DNA from: Mycobacterium sp. PS03-16
Lineage (GTDB): Bacteria > Actinomycetota > Actinomycetes > Mycobacteriales > Mycobacteriaceae
Reading direction: 5' to 3'
NCBI RefSeq assembly: GCF_004570325.1
Contig: NZ_SPQO01000028.1
Location: 1 to 59,220, forward strand
Length of the DNA stretch: 59,220 bases
The position numbers and the translations under genes are program-made. Each line of letters begins with the position of its first letter. Positions within the stretch are counted from its first letter, which is position 1. This document shows positions 41,598 through 51,439 of this stretch, in pieces. The notes under the pieces were generated by a model. It saw nothing but the letters and a program-made list of their open reading frames with translations, was not told the origin of the DNA and did no database searches.

Positions 41598-43475
41598 ATG
41601 GCACTGCCCGAACTGATTCCGGTGGAGGACTTCTTCAGCCCACCCACCCGTGCGGCCGCGACCATCTCGCCCGACGGCACCAAGCTCGCCTTCCTCGCTC
41701 CGTGGAAGAACCGCCTCAACGTGTGGGTCGAGGCACTCGACGGATCCGGTGGGGCCCGCTGCGTGACCGCAGACGACAACCGCAGCGTCATGCATTTCGA
41801 ATGGACCGACGACCCGCGTTGGCTGATCTACCTGCAGGACAACAACGGCGACGAGAACTGGCACGTCTACCGCGTCGACCTCGACGATCCGGACGCCGCC
41901 GTCGTCGACCTCACCCCGTTCCCGGGGGCGATGGCCGTACCCGTCCGCGAGGTGAAGAACGGCACGACGACCGTCATGCTCAACAACAGGGACGCCACGC
42001 TGTTCGACGTCTACGACCTCGACATCGCCACCGGTGCGCTCACGCTGATCGCGGAGAATCCCGGACACGTCAGCGGCTGGCTGGCCGGCGACACCGGGGC
42101 GCTGTTCGCCACCGCGCTGACCCCCGCCGGTGACCTCGAACTGTCGCGGTGGGACGGCGCAACCGGAAGCCTCTCTCGCATCGGCGTATTCGACGGCAGC
42201 GACTACCCCTTGGGCATCTTCCCGATCGTGATCACCCCGGACGGTACGGGCGTGTGGATGGGCTCCAACCGCGACACCGATCGCACCCGCCTGGTGCGCG
42301 TCGACCTGGCCACGGGTGAGGAGACCGAGGTCGACAGTCACCCCGAGTTCGACGTCGACCCGCGCGGGAGTGTGAGCCCCATCCTGCCCGCGCCGCTCAT
42401 CCAGGACCGGCGGACCGGGGAACTGCTCGGCGTGCGCTACTACGGTGAGCGGCAGGAGATTCGCGCCCTGGACCCGACGTTCGCCGACGTGCTGGCCAAC
42501 CTGGAGAAGCTCTCCGACGGTGACCTCGGGCGGCTGTCGTCCGACGAGTCCGGCCGGCGCTGGGTGGTCGGCTTCAACCATGACCGGGACCCGGGCGCCA
42601 CGTACCTCTACGACCACGACACCGGCGAGAGCCGCCTGCTGTTCCGCCCCCTGCCGCACCTCGATCCCGAGGCGTTGGCACCGATGCGGCCGGTCACGAT
42701 CACCTCGCGCGACGGCCTGGAGCTGCAGTCGTACCTGACCCTGCCGGTCGGGGTCGAACCGAAGAACCTTCCGCTGGTCCTCACGGTCCACGGCGGGCCG
42801 TGGTACCGCGACAGCTGGGGCTTCGACGCCGGGGTCCAGATGCTCGCCAATCGCGGATACGCGGTGCTGCAGGTCAACTTCCGCGGCTCGCTCGGATTCG
42901 GCAAGGCGTTCCTCAAGGCGGCGGTCGGCGAGTTCGCGGGCAAGATGCACGACGACCTCATCGACGGCGTGAACTGGGCGGTCGAGCAGGGCTATGCCGA
43001 CCCGGACCGCGTCGCGATCTTCGGCGGCTCGTACGGCGGATACGCCACCCTGGTGGGCGTCACGTTCACCCCCGACGTCTTCGCCGCCGCCGTCGACTAC
43101 GTCGGCATCTCGGATCTGGCCAACTTCATGCGGACGCTGCCGCCGATCGCGCGTCCGCATCTCGCCAACAACTGGCACACCTACGTCGGTGACCCCGACG
43201 ATCCCCAGCAGTTGGCCGACATGATGGCCCGCTCGCCCATCACCCGGGTGGATCAGATCCGCACACCGCTGCTGACCATCCAGGGTGCCAACGACGTTCG
43301 GGTGGTGCAGGCCGAGTCCGACAACCTCGTCAATGCGCTGCGCGCCCGCGGTGTGGAGGTCGAGTACCTCGTCCAAACGACCGAAGGCCACGGCGCCGTC
43401 AACCCCGAGAACGTCATCGAGATGTACACCACGATCGAGCGGTTCTTCGCGCGGCACCTCGGGGGCCGGGCGTGA
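41598..43475 (+). CDS. S9 family prolyl oligopeptidase-like serine peptidase
   Basis: 625 residues. An N-terminal beta-propeller region (to ~380) precedes the alpha/beta hydrolase domain: HGGPWYRDSW oxyanion region (~397), FGGSYGGYATLVGV nucleophile (~476), Asp in IQGANDVRVV (~563) and His in TTEGHGAVN (~596). No signal peptide, so cytosolic. Relatives are acylaminoacyl/dipeptidyl peptidases that trim small peptides. RBS CGAAAGGACCG. Its stop overlaps the next gene (GTGA). Confidence 0.92.
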   Translation: MALPELIPVEDFFSPPTRAAATISPDGTKLAFLAPWKNRLNVWVEALDGSGGARCVTADDNRSVMHFEWTDDPRWLIYLQDNNGDENWHVYRVDLDDPDAAVVDLTPFPGAMAVPVREVKNGTTTVMLNNRDATLFDVYDLDIATGALTLIAENPGHVSGWLAGDTGALFATALTPAGDLELSRWDGATGSLSRIGVFDGSDYPLGIFPIVITPDGTGVWMGSNRDTDRTRLVRVDLATGEETEVDSHPEFDVDPRGSVSPILPAPLIQDRRTGELLGVRYYGERQEIRALDPTFADVLANLEKLSDGDLGRLSSDESGRRWVVGFNHDRDPGATYLYDHDTGESRLLFRPLPHLDPEALAPMRPVTITSRDGLELQSYLTLPVGVEPKNLPLVLTVHGGPWYRDSWGFDAGVQMLANRGYAVLQVNFRGSLGFGKAFLKAAVGEFAGKMHDDLIDGVNWAVEQGYADPDRVAIFGGSYGGYATLVGVTFTPDVFAAAVDYVGISDLANFMRTLPPIARPHLANNWHTYVGDPDDPQQLADMMARSPITRVDQIRTPLLTIQGANDVRVVQAESDNLVNALRARGVEVEYLVQTTEGHGAVNPENVIEMYTTIERFFARHLGGRA

Positions 43476-44119
43476 CCGGCGCCGACGCACCGGCCAGACC
43501 CACACCGCTGGCGCAGATGGGCGGCGTGGCCGGGCTGGTCTACGCCGGTCTGCCGAGCGTGGTGTTCGTCGTGGCCGACGCGGTCGCCGGGCTCAACACC
43601 GCGGTCACGCTGGCCGTGGGGGCGGGGGCGGGCATCGCCGGGTGGCGGCTGCTGCGCAGGGCGCCGCTGCAGCCGGCGCTGTCCGGACTGCTGGGCGTGG
43701 CGATCGCCGCGTTCATCGCCTACCAGACGGGTGAGGCCAAGGACTACTTCCTGATCGGCATCTGGATGAGCCTGGTGCTGGCGGTGGTGTTCTTCGCCTC
43801 GGTGCTGCTGCGCCGGCCGCTGGTCGGCGTGATCTGGAGTGCGCTCAGTGCCGGCGGCTCGGCCTGGCGGGCGCACCGGCGCGCACGGCTCGCCTTCGAC
43901 CTCGCGACGCTGGCCCTGGTCGCCGTCTTCGCCGCCCGCTTCGCCGTGCAGAACTGGTTGTACGGCGAGGACGCGACCGGATGGCTGGCGTTCGCGCGGA
44001 TCGCGATGGGCTATCCGCTGGCGGCGGTCGCCCTGGTGGTGGTCGTGTGGGCGGTGCGCCGGTCGAACCGGCTGCCCGCCGCCGCGGCCGCCGGACGTGA
44101 GCTGCGTCCCAATTCGTGA
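43472..44119 (+). CDS. DUF3159 membrane protein
   Basis: 215 residues, six hydrophobic segments, beginning with the loop LAQMGGVAGLVYAGLPSVVF characteristic of actinobacterial DUF3159 proteins. The motif FLIGIWMSLVLAVVFFASVL and AVQNWLYGEDATGWLAFARI support it. Function unknown. GTG 43472 overlaps the peptidase TGA by 4 bp, so the two are translationally coupled. Confidence 0.85.
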   Translation: MTGADAPARPTPLAQMGGVAGLVYAGLPSVVFVVADAVAGLNTAVTLAVGAGAGIAGWRLLRRAPLQPALSGLLGVAIAAFIAYQTGEAKDYFLIGIWMSLVLAVVFFASVLLRRPLVGVIWSALSAGGSAWRAHRRARLAFDLATLALVAVFAARFAVQNWLYGEDATGWLAFARIAMGYPLAAVALVVVVWAVRRSNRLPAAAAAGRELRPNS

Positions 44120-44233
44120 CGGGCACACGGGGAAACACCAGCTCAGTGGGTATCGCGCCGGACTCCACTCCGCGGCGTCTGGTAACCAGGAAAGTGCACA
44201 CGGCCACCTACTCACAAGGCGGGGACCAGACAG

Positions 44234-45247
44234 TTGCTCGAGATCAGCGGGTTGACCTGGGGTGTGACGATCGGCGTGATCGTCGCCCTGCTGGCAGTGG
44301 ATCTCATCCTGGCCGCGGCGCGGCCGCACCGGGTCGGCTTCCGGGAGGCCACCGCGTGGTCGGTCTTCTACATCCTGGTCGCGGTCGGGTTCGGCGTGTG
44401 GTTCGCGACGACCTACGGCGGTGACTTCGGCACACAGTATTTCGCCGGCTACATCGTCGAGAAGAGCCTGTCGGTCGACAACCTGTTCGTGTTCGTGATC
44501 ATCATGGCCACGTTCGCGGTGCCCGAGGAACACCAGCACAAGGTGCTGACCTTCGGCATCATCCTGGCGCTCATCATGCGCGCGATCTTCATCGCCGTGG
44601 GCGCGACGCTGCTGTCGCTGTTCTCGTTCATGTTCCTGCTGTTCGGACTGCTGCTGATCTACACCGCCGTGCAGCTGTTCCGGCACCGCGACGAGGATCC
44701 CGATGTCGAGAACAACATGATGATCCGCGCGACCCGCCGCTTCGTGCCGATCAGTGACGACTACGACGGCGGAAAGCTCTTCACTCACACCGGCGGCCGT
44801 CGCGTGGCCACCCCGCTGCTCGCGGTGCTGATCGCCATCGGCAGCGTCGACCTGCTGTTCGCGCTCGACTCGATCCCGGCCGTCTTCGGTGTCACGAGCG
44901 AGCCTTACATCGTGTTCGCCGCGAACGCCTTTGCGCTGTTGGGTCTGCGCGCACTGTTCTTCCTGGTCAAGGGTCTGCTGGACCGGCTGGTGTACCTGTC
45001 CACCGGACTGTCGATCATCCTGGCCTTCATCGGCATCAAGCTGATCCTGCACTGGGGTCACGTCGACATCAGCCCGCAGATTCCCGAGATCGACACCTAC
45101 CTGAGCCTGGGCGTCATCATCTCGATCCTGGTGGTCGTCACGGTCGCCAGCCTGATCAAGACCCGCCGCGACCCGACCGCGAAGGCCCACCCGGGCTCAC
45201 TGCGGGCCGCTCCGCCACGCGACAAACGCTCCGACACAGCCGGATAG
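44234..45247 (+). CDS. TerC-family membrane protein (metal exporter type)
   Basis: 337 residues with about nine helices. EKSLSVDNLFVFVIIMATFA (~75-94) and SVDLLFALDSIPAVFGVTSE (~209) are the paired TerC motifs with acidic residues inside the membrane, as in Mn2+-exporting TerC proteins. TTG 44234 is the only suitable start before TM1, 8 nt after AAGGCGGGGA. The 114-bp leader was searched for a Mn riboswitch without success. Confidence 0.88.
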   Translation: MLEISGLTWGVTIGVIVALLAVDLILAAARPHRVGFREATAWSVFYILVAVGFGVWFATTYGGDFGTQYFAGYIVEKSLSVDNLFVFVIIMATFAVPEEHQHKVLTFGIILALIMRAIFIAVGATLLSLFSFMFLLFGLLLIYTAVQLFRHRDEDPDVENNMMIRATRRFVPISDDYDGGKLFTHTGGRRVATPLLAVLIAIGSVDLLFALDSIPAVFGVTSEPYIVFAANAFALLGLRALFFLVKGLLDRLVYLSTGLSIILAFIGIKLILHWGHVDISPQIPEIDTYLSLGVIISILVVVTVASLIKTRRDPTAKAHPGSLRAAPPRDKRSDTAG

Positions 45248-45313
45248 CGGCGGGCGAGAAGAAAGCCAGTCGCACCGAACTGGCGGGCCCGATGCTGGCT
45301 AACATCGGGCGAC

Positions 45314-46267
45314 GTGACCCAACGCCTCAGCACCGTGCGGACCGGCGCGTCGCGCACCCCGCGTGCCGGTCTGTGGTGGGGACTGCTCGGCGTTCTCGCG
45401 TTCTCGTTCACGGTTCCGATGACCCGGGTCGTCGTCGCCGACGGCGCCATGTCACCGCTGTTCGTCGGTGCCGGTCGCGCGGTCGTGGCGGCCGGGCTCG
45501 CCGGTCTGGCGCTCCTGATCACCCGGCAGCGGTTGCCGCGGGGCAGGCAGTGGTACCGGCTGGCCGTCGTCGCCGCCGGCGTGGTCATCGGATTCCCGGT
45601 CCTCACCTCGTACGCGCTGACCACCGCATCCGCCAGTCACGGCGCCGTCGTCATCGCGCTGCTGCCTGCGGCCACCGCGGTCGTCGCCGTTCTCCGCTCC
45701 CACGAGCGGCCACCCGTGGCCTTCTGGGTTGCCGCGGCGCTGGGATCGATTGCGGCCGTGACATTTGCGGTGATGCAGGGCGGCGGGTTCGGCAGTGTGC
45801 ACGGGTCGGACCTGCTGCTCCTCGCGGCCGTCGTCGCCGCGGCGGTCGGGTACGCCGAAGGAGGGCTGCTCGCCCGCGAGCTCGGCGCCTGGCAGACGGT
45901 GTCCTGGGCGCTCGTCGTGGCCGCACCGCTGATGGTCGCTCTCACCGGCCTCGCGTGGGCACAGCAGCCACCGCAGGGCACCGGCGCCCAGTGGGCCGCC
46001 TTCGCCTACCTCGCCGCGGTCAGCATGTACCTCGGCTTCTTCGCCTGGTACCGCGGGCTGGCGATCGGGCCGATGGCACAGGTGAGCCAGATCCAGCTCT
46101 CGCAACCGGTGATGACGATCTGCTGGGCCGCGGTACTGCTGGGTGAGCACATCACCTGGGACACCGTGCTCGGCGGGGCCGCGGTGATCGCGTTCGCGTT
46201 GCTCGCGGTCCGCAGCCGCACAGCGGCGCCGCCGGATCGGCCGCCGCGCCGACCTACAGTTCGGTGA
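45314..46267 (+). CDS. EamA/DMT-family transporter
   Basis: 317 residues, ten helices in two EamA repeats (TRVVVADGAMSPLFVGAGRA; PMAQVSQIQLSQPVMTICWA). The substrate is likely an amino acid or metabolite. GTG 45314, with TAACAT at 45300-45305 eight bases before it, consistent with a near-leaderless transcript. Overlaps the convergent ABC-F gene by 14 bp. Confidence 0.88.
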   Translation: MTQRLSTVRTGASRTPRAGLWWGLLGVLAFSFTVPMTRVVVADGAMSPLFVGAGRAVVAAGLAGLALLITRQRLPRGRQWYRLAVVAAGVVIGFPVLTSYALTTASASHGAVVIALLPAATAVVAVLRSHERPPVAFWVAAALGSIAAVTFAVMQGGGFGSVHGSDLLLLAAVVAAAVGYAEGGLLARELGAWQTVSWALVVAAPLMVALTGLAWAQQPPQGTGAQWAAFAYLAAVSMYLGFFAWYRGLAIGPMAQVSQIQLSQPVMTICWAAVLLGEHITWDTVLGGAAVIAFALLAVRSRTAAPPDRPPRRPTVR

Positions 46268-47900
46268 CCCGGCCGTCGGCCACCCGCCACGAGCGGTTCA
46301 GCCGGACATTCTGCAGCATCCGGCGGTCATGCGTAACCAGCAGCAGCGCACCGTCGTAGGAGTCGAGCGCCTGCTCGAGCTGTTCGATGGCCGGCAGGTC
46401 GAGATGGTTGGTCGGCTCGTCGAGCACCAACACGTTGGTCCCCCGGGCCTGCAGCAGAGCCAGGCCGGCGCGGGTGCGCTCACCGGGCGACAGCTCGTCG
46501 ACCGCGCGCTCCACATGGTCGGCACCGAGGCCGAACTTCGCCAACAGCGTCCGCACCTCGGCGGTGGTCCATGACGGCACCCGTTGCTCGAATCGGTCGA
46601 CGAGACGGTCGGCGCCGCCGAATTCGGCACGCGCCTGGTCGATCTCGCCGATCGCGACACTCGAGCCGAGGCTCGCACGGCCCTCGTCGGGCGGCCGCCG
46701 TCCCAGCAGTAGCCGCAGCAGCGTGGATTTTCCGGCCCCGTTGGGGCCGGTGATCCCGATCCGGTCACCGGCGTCGACCTGTAGCGACACCGGACCGAGG
46801 CGGAAACCGCCCTGGCGGGCAACGACATTGTCGAGCGTCGCGACCACCGAGCTGGACCGAGGCGCGGTGCCGATGCGGAATTGCAGGGTCCACTCCTTGC
46901 GCGGCTCCTCGACCTCTTCGAGGCGGGCGATGCGGCTCTCCATCTGCCGCACCTTCTGCGCCTGCTTCTCGCTGGACTCGGTCTGCGCCCGGCGGCGGTT
47001 CTTGTCGTTGTCGGGCGCCTTGCGCATCGCGTTGCGCACACCCTGGCTCGACCATTCCCGTTGCGTTCGGGCGCGGGCCACCAGATCCGCCTTCTTCTCG
47101 GCGAACTCCTCGTACTGCGCGCGCCGGTGCCGCCGATTCACCTCGCGTTCCTCGAGGTAGCTGTCGTAGCCGCCGCCGAAGACGGTGAAGGTGTGCTGGG
47201 CGAGGTCGAGTTCCAGTACCCGGGTCACGCTGCGGGACAGGAACTCCCGGTCGTGGCTGACCAGCACCACGCCGCCGCGGAGGTCGCGCACGAAGCGCTC
47301 CAGCCGGTCCAGCCCGTCGAGATCCAGATCGTTGGTGGGCTCGTCGAGCAGGACGACGTCGAACCGCGACAGCAGCAGCGCCGCGAGCCCGACCCGCGCC
47401 GCCTGCCCACCCGACAGCGCGGTCATCATCGTCGACTCCGGCGCCACCACATCGGTGTCGAGGCCGAGGTCGGCCAGCACCGCGGGGAGGCGTTCCTCGA
47501 GGTCGGCGGCGCCGGTGGCCAGCCAGTGCTCCAGGGCTGCCGCGTAGGCATCGGCAGCCTGGTCCGAGTCGGCCAGCGCCGCGGCGGCCACTTCCATCGC
47601 CTGCGTCGCGGCGGCACATCCGGTGCGGCGCGCGAGGTAGGCGGCCACCGTCTCCCCCGGCACCCGCTCGTGCTCCTGGGGCAGCCACCCGATGAATGCG
47701 TCCGGCGGCGCCACGCTGACCGCCCCCTCGAGCGGGGCGAGGTCCCCGGCCAGGATCCGCAGTAAGGTGCTCTTCCCGGCGCCGTTGACCCCCACGACGC
47801 CGACCACATCACCCGGCGCCACCGTCAGGTCGACGTTCTCGAACAGGGTGCGGTGGGCGAATCCGCCCGCCACGTTCTTCGCGACGAGCGTGGCGGACAT
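46254..47900 (-). CDS. ABC-F family ATPase (ribosome-associated)
   Basis: 548 residues with two ATPase domains and no membrane segments. Walker A: GVNGAGKSTL (~38) and GPNGAGKSTL (~384); signatures LSGGQ (~165) and LSPGE (~472); Walker B LLDEPTNDLD and LDEPTNHLD. The linker between domains (FAEKKADLVARARTQREWSS then KAPDNDKNRRRAQ) is the charged P-site tRNA interaction motif region. ABC-F proteins rescue stalled ribosomes or protect them from macrolides, lincosamides or streptogramins; which applies here cannot be read. It resembles Rv1473-type mycobacterial proteins. Confidence 0.9.
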   Translation of the reverse strand: MSATLVAKNVAGGFAHRTLFENVDLTVAPGDVVGVVGVNGAGKSTLLRILAGDLAPLEGAVSVAPPDAFIGWLPQEHERVPGETVAAYLARRTGCAAATQAMEVAAAALADSDQAADAYAAALEHWLATGAADLEERLPAVLADLGLDTDVVAPESTMMTALSGGQAARVGLAALLLSRFDVVLLDEPTNDLDLDGLDRLERFVRDLRGGVVLVSHDREFLSRSVTRVLELDLAQHTFTVFGGGYDSYLEEREVNRRHRRAQYEEFAEKKADLVARARTQREWSSQGVRNAMRKAPDNDKNRRRAQTESSEKQAQKVRQMESRIARLEEVEEPRKEWTLQFRIGTAPRSSSVVATLDNVVARQGGFRLGPVSLQVDAGDRIGITGPNGAGKSTLLRLLLGRRPPDEGRASLGSSVAIGEIDQARAEFGGADRLVDRFEQRVPSWTTAEVRTLLAKFGLGADHVERAVDELSPGERTRAGLALLQARGTNVLVLDEPTNHLDLPAIEQLEQALDSYDGALLLVTHDRRMLQNVRLNRSWRVADGRVTEL

Positions 47901-48018
47901 GGGCCTATCGTCGCACCCCCGCTATCCGCGGGCCGGCATCGGGCGGGAGCATGAGCTCGGCGAAGATGTTGCGTGCGCCCGTAGGGCTGTCCCCACCCCG
48001 GTGCCCGGTGTTCCGGCG

Positions 48019-49014
48019 CTACCAGCCCGCGTTGCGCGCCAGATCGATCGCGTACTGGTTGACGAAGGTGCCCGCGCCGGGCGCCCCGCGGCACGACCCG
48101 TCGGATTCCCCGGGACGCTTGACCCACAGAAACGCGTCGACCTGCGGGTGTCCGGTGGCCGTAGTGGGTGCGACGCCCAGCGCGCGGCCACTCGGATTGC
48201 ACCAGTAGAGCGGATCGCCCTCGACCGGTCCGGCTCCGTTGCGTGAGGTGTCGATGACGAAGGGTTTGCCGCCCGTCATCCCGGAGACGGCCTGGCCGTA
48301 ACCGATCGACTCCTCGGTGGTGAAGAAGTTGGCCGTGTTGAGGCTGAACCCGCGCGCCTTCTCGATGCCCACCTGGTTGAGCCGGCCCGCGATCACATCG
48401 GCGGCCACCCAGCGCGGATGGCCGGCGTCGACGTACACCGCCGTGCCGGGGTTGCGGGTGAGCGTGTCGACGGCGTAGCGGATGAGCTCGAACCGTTCCT
48501 GCTGCTGGCCCGGCGACAGGCAGTCGGCCATGGCCAGCGCGTCGGGTTCGAGGATGACGGCGGCCGGTCCCCCGCCGATGGCGCCGGCGACGCCGTCGAT
48601 CCAGCCGCGGTACGCCCCGGCCGAGCCGAACCCGCCCGCGGCGAAGCTGCCGCAGTCGCGGTTCGGGATCCCGTACAGCGCCAGGATCGGCATGGTGCCC
48701 GCGGCCTGCGCGTCGGCGATGTACTTCGCGTCGACGGCGGGCGTCGACAGGTGGTCCATCCAGTACGCGGTCGGGGTGTTGACCACCGCGTTGAGCAACG
48801 GGTCTGGGTCGCCCTGGGCGGCGCGCTTACCCTTCGACGCCGGGTTGACGTAGAACGGGCGGCCGACCAGCGGGTTCGCATCGCTCGCCAGCTGTACCGC
48901 GGGGGCCGGGCCCACCTGATCGGGGACGGCGGCGACACCGAGGCCGGCGACGGCGGCCGCCGCCAGGACGGGCGCGGACCATCGAGCGAGAGCGCGTGCA
49001 GTGAAGGACGTCAC
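48019..49014 (-). CDS. Secreted glycoside hydrolase family 6 endoglucanase
   Basis: 331 residues from GTG 49014. A signal peptide (RALARWSAPVLAAAAVAGLG) leads into a GH6 domain: NPLVGRPFYVNPASKG, AVILEPDALAMADCLS with the catalytic Asp (~170), AVYVDAGHPRWV, and the terminal DGSCRGAPGAGTFVNQYAID. Such enzymes cut beta-1,4-glucan by inversion. No cellulose-binding module is visible. A soil-dwelling or host-tissue niche is possible. Confidence 0.9.
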   Translation of the reverse strand: MTSFTARALARWSAPVLAAAAVAGLGVAAVPDQVGPAPAVQLASDANPLVGRPFYVNPASKGKRAAQGDPDPLLNAVVNTPTAYWMDHLSTPAVDAKYIADAQAAGTMPILALYGIPNRDCGSFAAGGFGSAGAYRGWIDGVAGAIGGGPAAVILEPDALAMADCLSPGQQQERFELIRYAVDTLTRNPGTAVYVDAGHPRWVAADVIAGRLNQVGIEKARGFSLNTANFFTTEESIGYGQAVSGMTGGKPFVIDTSRNGAGPVEGDPLYWCNPSGRALGVAPTTATGHPQVDAFLWVKRPGESDGSCRGAPGAGTFVNQYAIDLARNAGW

Positions 49015-49075
49015 CTCACGGAACTTAGTGGCGCTTGCCAAGGGGCGGCAAACCGGCGGCCCGGCCCCTTCTCGA

Positions 49076-49780
49076 TCAGCGCAGGTGCTCGTCGAAGAAC
49101 GTGAGGATCCGGCGCCAGGCGTCCTCGGCCTGTGGCGATGAATGGTGTACTCCCGCAATCCGCTCCACGACGCGCACTGGCGAAGGCATCCCCCACTGGT
49201 TCATGAAGCTGTGCCCCACCCCGGGGTACTCCTTGATGTCGCGGGCCACCCCGCTCGGCGCCAGGCTCTTCTCGAGCTTGGCCGCCGCACCCGGGAGCAG
49301 GAGGTCGCGCGCGCCGTAGCTGGCGACGATCGGGCACGAGCGGACCGGGACACCGGTGGCCGGCGGGAACGGACCGTAGTTGGGTGCGGCCGCGTCGAAC
49401 ACCCCTCGGCCGGCCAGCAGTAGGCAGAACCCGCCGCCCATGCAGAACCCGGCCGAGCCGACCTTGCCGGTCGTGCGCGCGTCGGCCCGCAGGGCCCCGG
49501 CCGCGGCGAGGATGTCGTCGACCGCCGCACCCGACCCGGTGGCCAGCGACCGGAACACGCCGACCATGCACGCCGGTTTCACCCCGCGGCCGAACAATGC
49601 CGGCGCGAAGGCGAGGTAGCCGTTGGCGGCGAACCTGTCGGTGATGCGCCGGATGTCATCGTTGAGGCCGAACACCTCATGCAGTACGACCACCGCCGGC
49701 CACGGTCCGGCTCCGGCGGGTACGGCGAGGTAACCGGGCACGCTGCCGTCCGGCGTGGGCAGGCCTGCATCACGGGGCAT
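49076..49780 (-). CDS. Dienelactone hydrolase family protein
   Basis: 234 residues from ATG 49780, RBS AAAGG. VVVLHEVFGLNDDIRRITDR (~29-48), a Cys nucleophile in GSAGFCMGGGFCLLL (~115), Asp in ASYGARDLLLPG (~160) and His in PGVGHSFMNQ (~195). The Cys-Asp-His triad is typical of DLH, which opens dienelactones in chloroaromatic breakdown, but mycobacterial homologues are often general esterases. Confidence 0.9.
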   Translation of the reverse strand: MPRDAGLPTPDGSVPGYLAVPAGAGPWPAVVVLHEVFGLNDDIRRITDRFAANGYLAFAPALFGRGVKPACMVGVFRSLATGSGAAVDDILAAAGALRADARTTGKVGSAGFCMGGGFCLLLAGRGVFDAAAPNYGPFPPATGVPVRSCPIVASYGARDLLLPGAAAKLEKSLAPSGVARDIKEYPGVGHSFMNQWGMPSPVRVVERIAGVHHSSPQAEDAWRRILTFFDEHLR

Positions 49781-49852
49781 GGCCACCTTTACCCGTTCGC
49801 GCGCCGGGGCGAACCGGCGTTTAGAAATCGATGGCGGGGTGCACGTAGCGAT

Positions 49853-50668
49853 ATGACCGACGCCGCCGTGCCCGCCCCACCCTCGCCGGAGACGCTCGCC
49901 CGCGTGCTGCGACTGCTCGAACCGGCCCGCAGGCTGGTCAACCCGAAGGTCCACGGCATCGAGAACCTGCCCGACCGCGGCGTCCTGCTGGTCGGTAACC
50001 ACACGCTGATCGGGCTGCTCGACGCGCCGCTGCTGTGCGCGGAACTGTGGGAGCGCGGGATCGGCGTCCGGGTGCTCGGCAACCACGCCCACTTCAAGCT
50101 GCCCCGGTGGCGGAACCTGCTGCTGTCCGCCGGCGTCGTCCCCGGCACCCCGGACACCGCGGACGTCCTGATGGAACGCGGCGAGACCCTGCTCGTCTTC
50201 CCCGGCGGCGGCCGCGAGGTGGCCAAGCGCAAAGGCGAGAAGTACCGGCTGATCTGGGAGAACCGAATGGGGTTCGCGCGGCTGGCCGTCCGACACGGCT
50301 ACCCGGTCGTCCCCTTCGCCACCGTCGGCGCCGAGGACGCGCTCGACGTGCTCATCGACACCGACCATCCGGTCCTGGCACCGGCGCAGCGGCTCTTCGA
50401 GCGCATCTCGGGCAGCCCGGACCTGTTCCCGATCGTCCGGGGCATCGGTCCCACCCCGATTCCCCGCCCGGAGCGGCAGTACTACTGGTTCGGTGAAGCG
50501 ATCGACACCGCGTCGATCGCGACCACCGACGACCGCGCCGTGGGACAGCTGCGCGATCAGACGAAGGCGGCGATCGAGCGGGGCATCGCGTTCCTGCTCG
50601 AGGAGCAGCGGACCGATCCCCACCGGTCGGTGCTCCGACGCCTGTTCGGTCCCGAGCGGCGCCGCTGA
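49853..50668 (+). CDS. Lysophospholipid-type acyltransferase (LPLAT superfamily)
   Basis: 271 residues from ATG 49853. VGNHTLIGLLDAPLL holds His and Asp six residues apart rather than the usual four, and FPGGGREVAKRKGE is the second motif. The pattern fits the DAGAT-like mycobacterial acyltransferase group that transfers acyl chains to glycerolipids or alcohols. No signal peptide or strong transmembrane segment. Divergent from the DLH gene. Confidence 0.82.
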   Translation: MTDAAVPAPPSPETLARVLRLLEPARRLVNPKVHGIENLPDRGVLLVGNHTLIGLLDAPLLCAELWERGIGVRVLGNHAHFKLPRWRNLLLSAGVVPGTPDTADVLMERGETLLVFPGGGREVAKRKGEKYRLIWENRMGFARLAVRHGYPVVPFATVGAEDALDVLIDTDHPVLAPAQRLFERISGSPDLFPIVRGIGPTPIPRPERQYYWFGEAIDTASIATTDDRAVGQLRDQTKAAIERGIAFLLEEQRTDPHRSVLRRLFGPERRR

Positions 50669-50764
50669 AGCCGGAATGCGCCGCCCACTGGTCGTGTTAC
50701 TGGAGTGACGTCTGAGGATTACGGGTACACCGATCCCGCAACAGACCCACACCCAGGAGAGGCC

Positions 50765-51439
50765 GTGTCCGGCGACAGCGTGACCCGACGCGCGCACGCG
50801 CTGATCCTCGCTTCGGTGATGTCCGTCCTCGCGGGCCTGGGCGTGGTGGCGGGGCCGCCGGCGGCCGCCGCCGCGACGTGCCCGGACATCGAGGTGATCT
50901 TCGCCCGCGGCACCGACGAACCGCCCGGCATCGGTGCGGTGGGCACGGCGCTGGTCGACACCCTGCGCCCGATGGTCGACGGTATGTCGGTCGGCACCTA
51001 CGCCGTGCGTTACCCCGCGTCATGGGACTTCCTGCAGATCGGCGCGGGCGCCACCGACGCGAGCCGGCGGGTGCAGTCCACGGCGGTCCGGTGCCCGGAC
51101 ACCCGTATCGTCCTCGGCGGGTACTCGCAGGGCGCTGCGGTGATGGACATCGTCACGACCTCGCCGGTCGCGGGGCTCGGGTATGCCGCACCGATGCCCG
51201 CCGCCGCGGTCCCGCACATCGCCGCGGTCACCGTGTTCGGCAACCCGTCGGCGCGGGTCGGTCAGCCCCTCACCCGCCTGAGCCCGGTGTTCGGACCGCG
51301 CACGGCGGATCTGTGCAACACCAACGACCCGATCTGCTCACCGGGCCGCGACTTCGACGCGCACGTGACCTACCCTCAGTCCGGACTGGTCACGCTGGCC
51401 GCCCGGTGGGTCACCGCTCTTGTGCAGCAACGGGATTAG
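50765..51439 (+). CDS. Secreted cutinase-family esterase (Culp-like)
   Basis: 224 residues from GTG 50765, 5 nt after AGGAG. Signal peptide (HALILASVMSVLAGLGVVAG then PPAAAAA) followed by CPDIEVIFARGTDEPPGIG, the nucleophile GGYSQGAAV (~119), an Asp in CNTNDPICSPG (~188) and His in DFDAHVTYP. Mycobacterial cutinase-like proteins cleave lipid esters rather than cutin; some are phospholipases. Convergent with the GlcG-like gene, overlapping by 4 bp. Confidence 0.92.
   Translation: MSGDSVTRRAHALILASVMSVLAGLGVVAGPPAAAAATCPDIEVIFARGTDEPPGIGAVGTALVDTLRPMVDGMSVGTYAVRYPASWDFLQIGAGATDASRRVQSTAVRCPDTRIVLGGYSQGAAVMDIVTTSPVAGLGYAAPMPAAAVPHIAAVTVFGNPSARVGQPLTRLSPVFGPRTADLCNTNDPICSPGRDFDAHVTYPQSGLVTLAARWVTALVQQRD

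Noticed and set aside
44120..44233. Possible yybP-ykoY manganese riboswitch ahead of terC
   Set aside because: The expected conserved loop sequences could not be aligned to the 114-bp leader; only unspecific G-rich and C-rich segments are present.
48019..51439. Secreted hydrolase island (GH6, cutinase and neighbours) as one polymer-degrading system
   Set aside because: The genes lie on both strands with cytosolic-looking genes between them and no shared regulator, so co-function is not supported.
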